Below, one piece after another: positions 62,705 to 64,000 of a DNA stretch of 64,000 nucleotides. Both the position numbers and the translations under genes were made by a program. This stretch comes from Fusobacterium necrogenes (GTDB lineage: Bacteria; Fusobacteriota; Fusobacteriia; Fusobacteriales; Fusobacteriaceae). The stretch's first letter is position 1. Each line of letters begins with the position of its first letter. The notes under the pieces are model-generated. The model was not told the DNA's origin, did not search any database, and was given only the letters and a program-made list of their open reading frames with translations. The stretch covers positions 1,626,854-1,690,853 of the forward strand of contig NZ_UGGU01000003.1 in NCBI RefSeq assembly GCF_900450765.1, read 5' to 3'.

Positions 62705-62926
62705 TTAATTTTTCTTCCTGTATACTATTCTACCCCTTGACAAGTCATAAGGAGAGATTTGTACAGTCACTCCATCTCCAGGTAAAATTTTAATATAATT
62801 CATTCTCATTTTCCCAGAGATATGGCCTAAAATAGTATGCCCATTCTCTAACTCAACTTTAAACATCGCATTTGGAAGGGCTTCTAAAATAGTACCTTCT
62901 AATTCGATAACATCTTTTTTTGACAT
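62705..62926 (-). CDS. infA: Translation initiation factor IF-1
   Basis: 73 residues, one OB fold: [28 protein letters not shown] and [33 protein letters not shown]. The ATG at 62926 has GGAGG four bases upstream; the longer frame is rejected. Confidence 0.98.
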   Translation of the reverse strand: MSKKDVIELEGTILEALPNAMFKVELENGHTILGHISGKMRMNYIKILPGDGVTVQISPYDLSRGRIVYRKKN

Positions 62927-63027
62927 AATTCCTCCTATCGAACAGAACTTCAAATTATTATAGCATGTAAATTACAAAAAGTCCATAAAAAATATTGATT
63001 TCTACAAACTTTTTTGATATTTTTACA

Positions 63028-63792
63028 CTAATCTATTTCACTTAAAATTACTGCTTTTCCATCAATTATTGCAATAGAATGTTCAAAATGTGCAGATCTT
63101 TTTCCATCCTTGGTTACAACAGTCCAACCATCATTTTTCATGTTAAGTTTATATGTTCCAACATTGACCATAGGTTCTATTGCAAGAACCATTCCGTTCT
63201 CTATTTTAAAGCCTCTTCCCTTTTTTCCAAAATTTGGTATCATAGGCTCTTCATGCATTGAAAGTCCCACTCCATGACCTGCATAATCTCTTACTACACT
63301 AAATCCATTTTTTTCTACATATTGTTGGATAGCATGGCCAATATCTCCTAATCTATTTCCAACCACTGCCATCTCTATTCCTATAGTTCTAGATTTTTCT
63401 GTAACTTCTAACAATTTTTTTGATTCTTCATCTATTTCTCCAACTGGAAAAGTTATAGCTGAGTCCCCAAAATACCCATTTAAATTTGTTACTGTATCTA
63501 TACTCACAATATCTCCATTTTGCAAAACTCTTCCATTAGGAACTCCATGAACTACCTCTTCATTTACTGATATACAAGTTGCGGCTGGAAAGGCTCCATA
63601 TGGTCCAGGAACTCCTATACACGCTGGTATAGCACCTTGACTTCTAATATAATCATCCACTATTTTATCTATATCATAAGTTGAAATACCAGGTTTAATA
63701 TATTTAGGTAAAATATCTCTATACAGCTTAGCAATTATTTGATTGGATTTTTTTATCTCTTTTATCTGTTCTAATGTCTTTATTATTGCCAT
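63028..63792 (-). CDS. map: Methionine aminopeptidase, type I
   Basis: 254 residues; removes the initiator Met. Metal ligands are seen in order: Asp in VSIDTVTNLNGYFGDSAITF (two), His in GHGVGLSMHEEP, Glu in AIEPMV and Glu in HFEHSIAI. Lies between adk and infA in the spc-cluster order. Confidence 0.97.
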   Translation of the reverse strand: MAIIKTLEQIKEIKKSNQIIAKLYRDILPKYIKPGISTYDIDKIVDDYIRSQGAIPACIGVPGPYGAFPAATCISVNEEVVHGVPNGRVLQNGDIVSIDTVTNLNGYFGDSAITFPVGEIDEESKKLLEVTEKSRTIGIEMAVVGNRLGDIGHAIQQYVEKNGFSVVRDYAGHGVGLSMHEEPMIPNFGKKGRGFKIENGMVLAIEPMVNVGTYKLNMKNDGWTVVTKDGKRSAHFEHSIAIIDGKAVILSEID

Positions 63793-63817
63793 TTATCAAT
63801 TCCTTTCTAATCTAAAA

Positions 63818-64000
63818 TTATCCAAGAATAGCAAAAATCTCTTGAGTTATAACGTCTACTTCTTTGGTTCCATCGATATCAACTAATAGATTTCTCGATT
63901 TATAAAAATCAAATAATGGAGCTGTTTGAGAATGATATTCTGTCAATCTCTTAGTTACAGTTTCAGCATTATCATCTTTTCTAGTAATTAATTCTGTTCC
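63818..64000 (-). CDS. adk: Adenylate kinase, C-terminal part (runs off the window)
   Basis: The last 60 residues and stop of adenylate kinase: [25 protein letters not shown] followed by [20 protein letters not shown]. The part with [12 protein letters not shown] and the Y-x-x-x-P-like region fits the domain after the lid. The N terminus lies beyond 64000, upstream of map in the usual secY-adk-map-infA order. Confidence 0.92.
   Translation of the reverse strand, partial: GTELITRKDDNAETVTKRLTEYHSQTAPLFDFYKSRNLLVDIDGTKEVDVITQEIFAILG

Overview
The window is a very AT-rich, low-GC chromosomal segment with compact bacterial operons, strong GGAGG ribosome binding sites and many TTGACA-17-TATAAT promoters. 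The housekeeping proteins, the lysine riboswitch, the sialic-acid/ManNAc genes and the mix of Gram-negative traits (RseP, PpiD/SurA-like chaperone, E. coli PykF-like pyruvate kinase) with clostridium-like ones (RemA, L10 leader, GK-E-T thymidylate kinase) point to Fusobacteriota, most likely a Fusobacterium. That assignment is inference from reading, not from a database search. Nearly all of the window is core genome; no phage, insertion sequence, CRISPR array or defence island was seen.

Layout. 1-4.1 kb: HAD phosphatase, enolase, pyruvate kinase. 4.1-6.9 kb: an ABC importer (binding lipoprotein, permease, ATPase) behind a complete lysine riboswitch with terminator and antiterminator, so the substrate is almost certainly lysine. 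6.9-12 kb: a ManNAc/sialate module (nanE, yhcH/nanQ, nanK, LacI-type regulator and a divergent sodium:solute symporter) tied together by matching palindromic operators. 12-17.5 kb: ComF-like PRTase, cold shock gene, a 222-bp MITE-like imperfect inverted repeat, and a PRD regulator divergent from a fructose-type PTS permease. 17.5-20.4 kb: yicC-remA-gmk-rpoZ-apbE.

20.5-37.3 kb is a codirectional block, read right to left, of RNA and protein synthesis genes: rnpB, a 16S-23S-5S operon, rpmG-tRNA-Trp-secE-nusG-rplK-rplA-rplJ-rplL-rpoB-rpoC. It contains an L10 leader, an attenuator between rplL and rpoB, and hairpins that look like L1 binding sites. 37.4-42.8 kb: dnaG-rpoD, followed by a degenerate sigma-70-like gene, a Nif3 gene and a TPM-domain gene. 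42.9-46.1 kb: an NtrC-like regulator with altered receiver, GAFTGA and Walker B motifs, and a membrane-anchored PPIase. 46.2-54 kb: rpsB-tsf, pyrH-frr, uppS-cdsA-dxr-tmk-rseP (translation, then isoprenoid and envelope lipid synthesis). 54-59.5 kb: pncA-like hydrolase, hemolysin III, PatB/MalY lyase with NhaC antiporter, and an ArsB/NhaD-type permease. 59.5-64 kb: the end of the spc/alpha ribosomal cluster (adk partial, map, infA, rpmJ, rpsM, rpsK, rpsD, rpoA, rplQ).

No clearly new multi-gene system was found. The observations most worth testing are the sigma-like paralogue behind rpoD, the altered NtrC-like regulator, the large inverted repeat that supplies a stop codon, the lysine riboswitch with an extra hairpin over P1, and several candidate ribosomal-protein leaders. 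Start codons were moved from the longest open frame where the ribosome binding site, a promoter or family alignment demanded it (for example pyk, comF, rpsM, csp, dxr). Two small genes that are easily missed (rpmG with a TTG start, rpmJ) and a partial adk were added.
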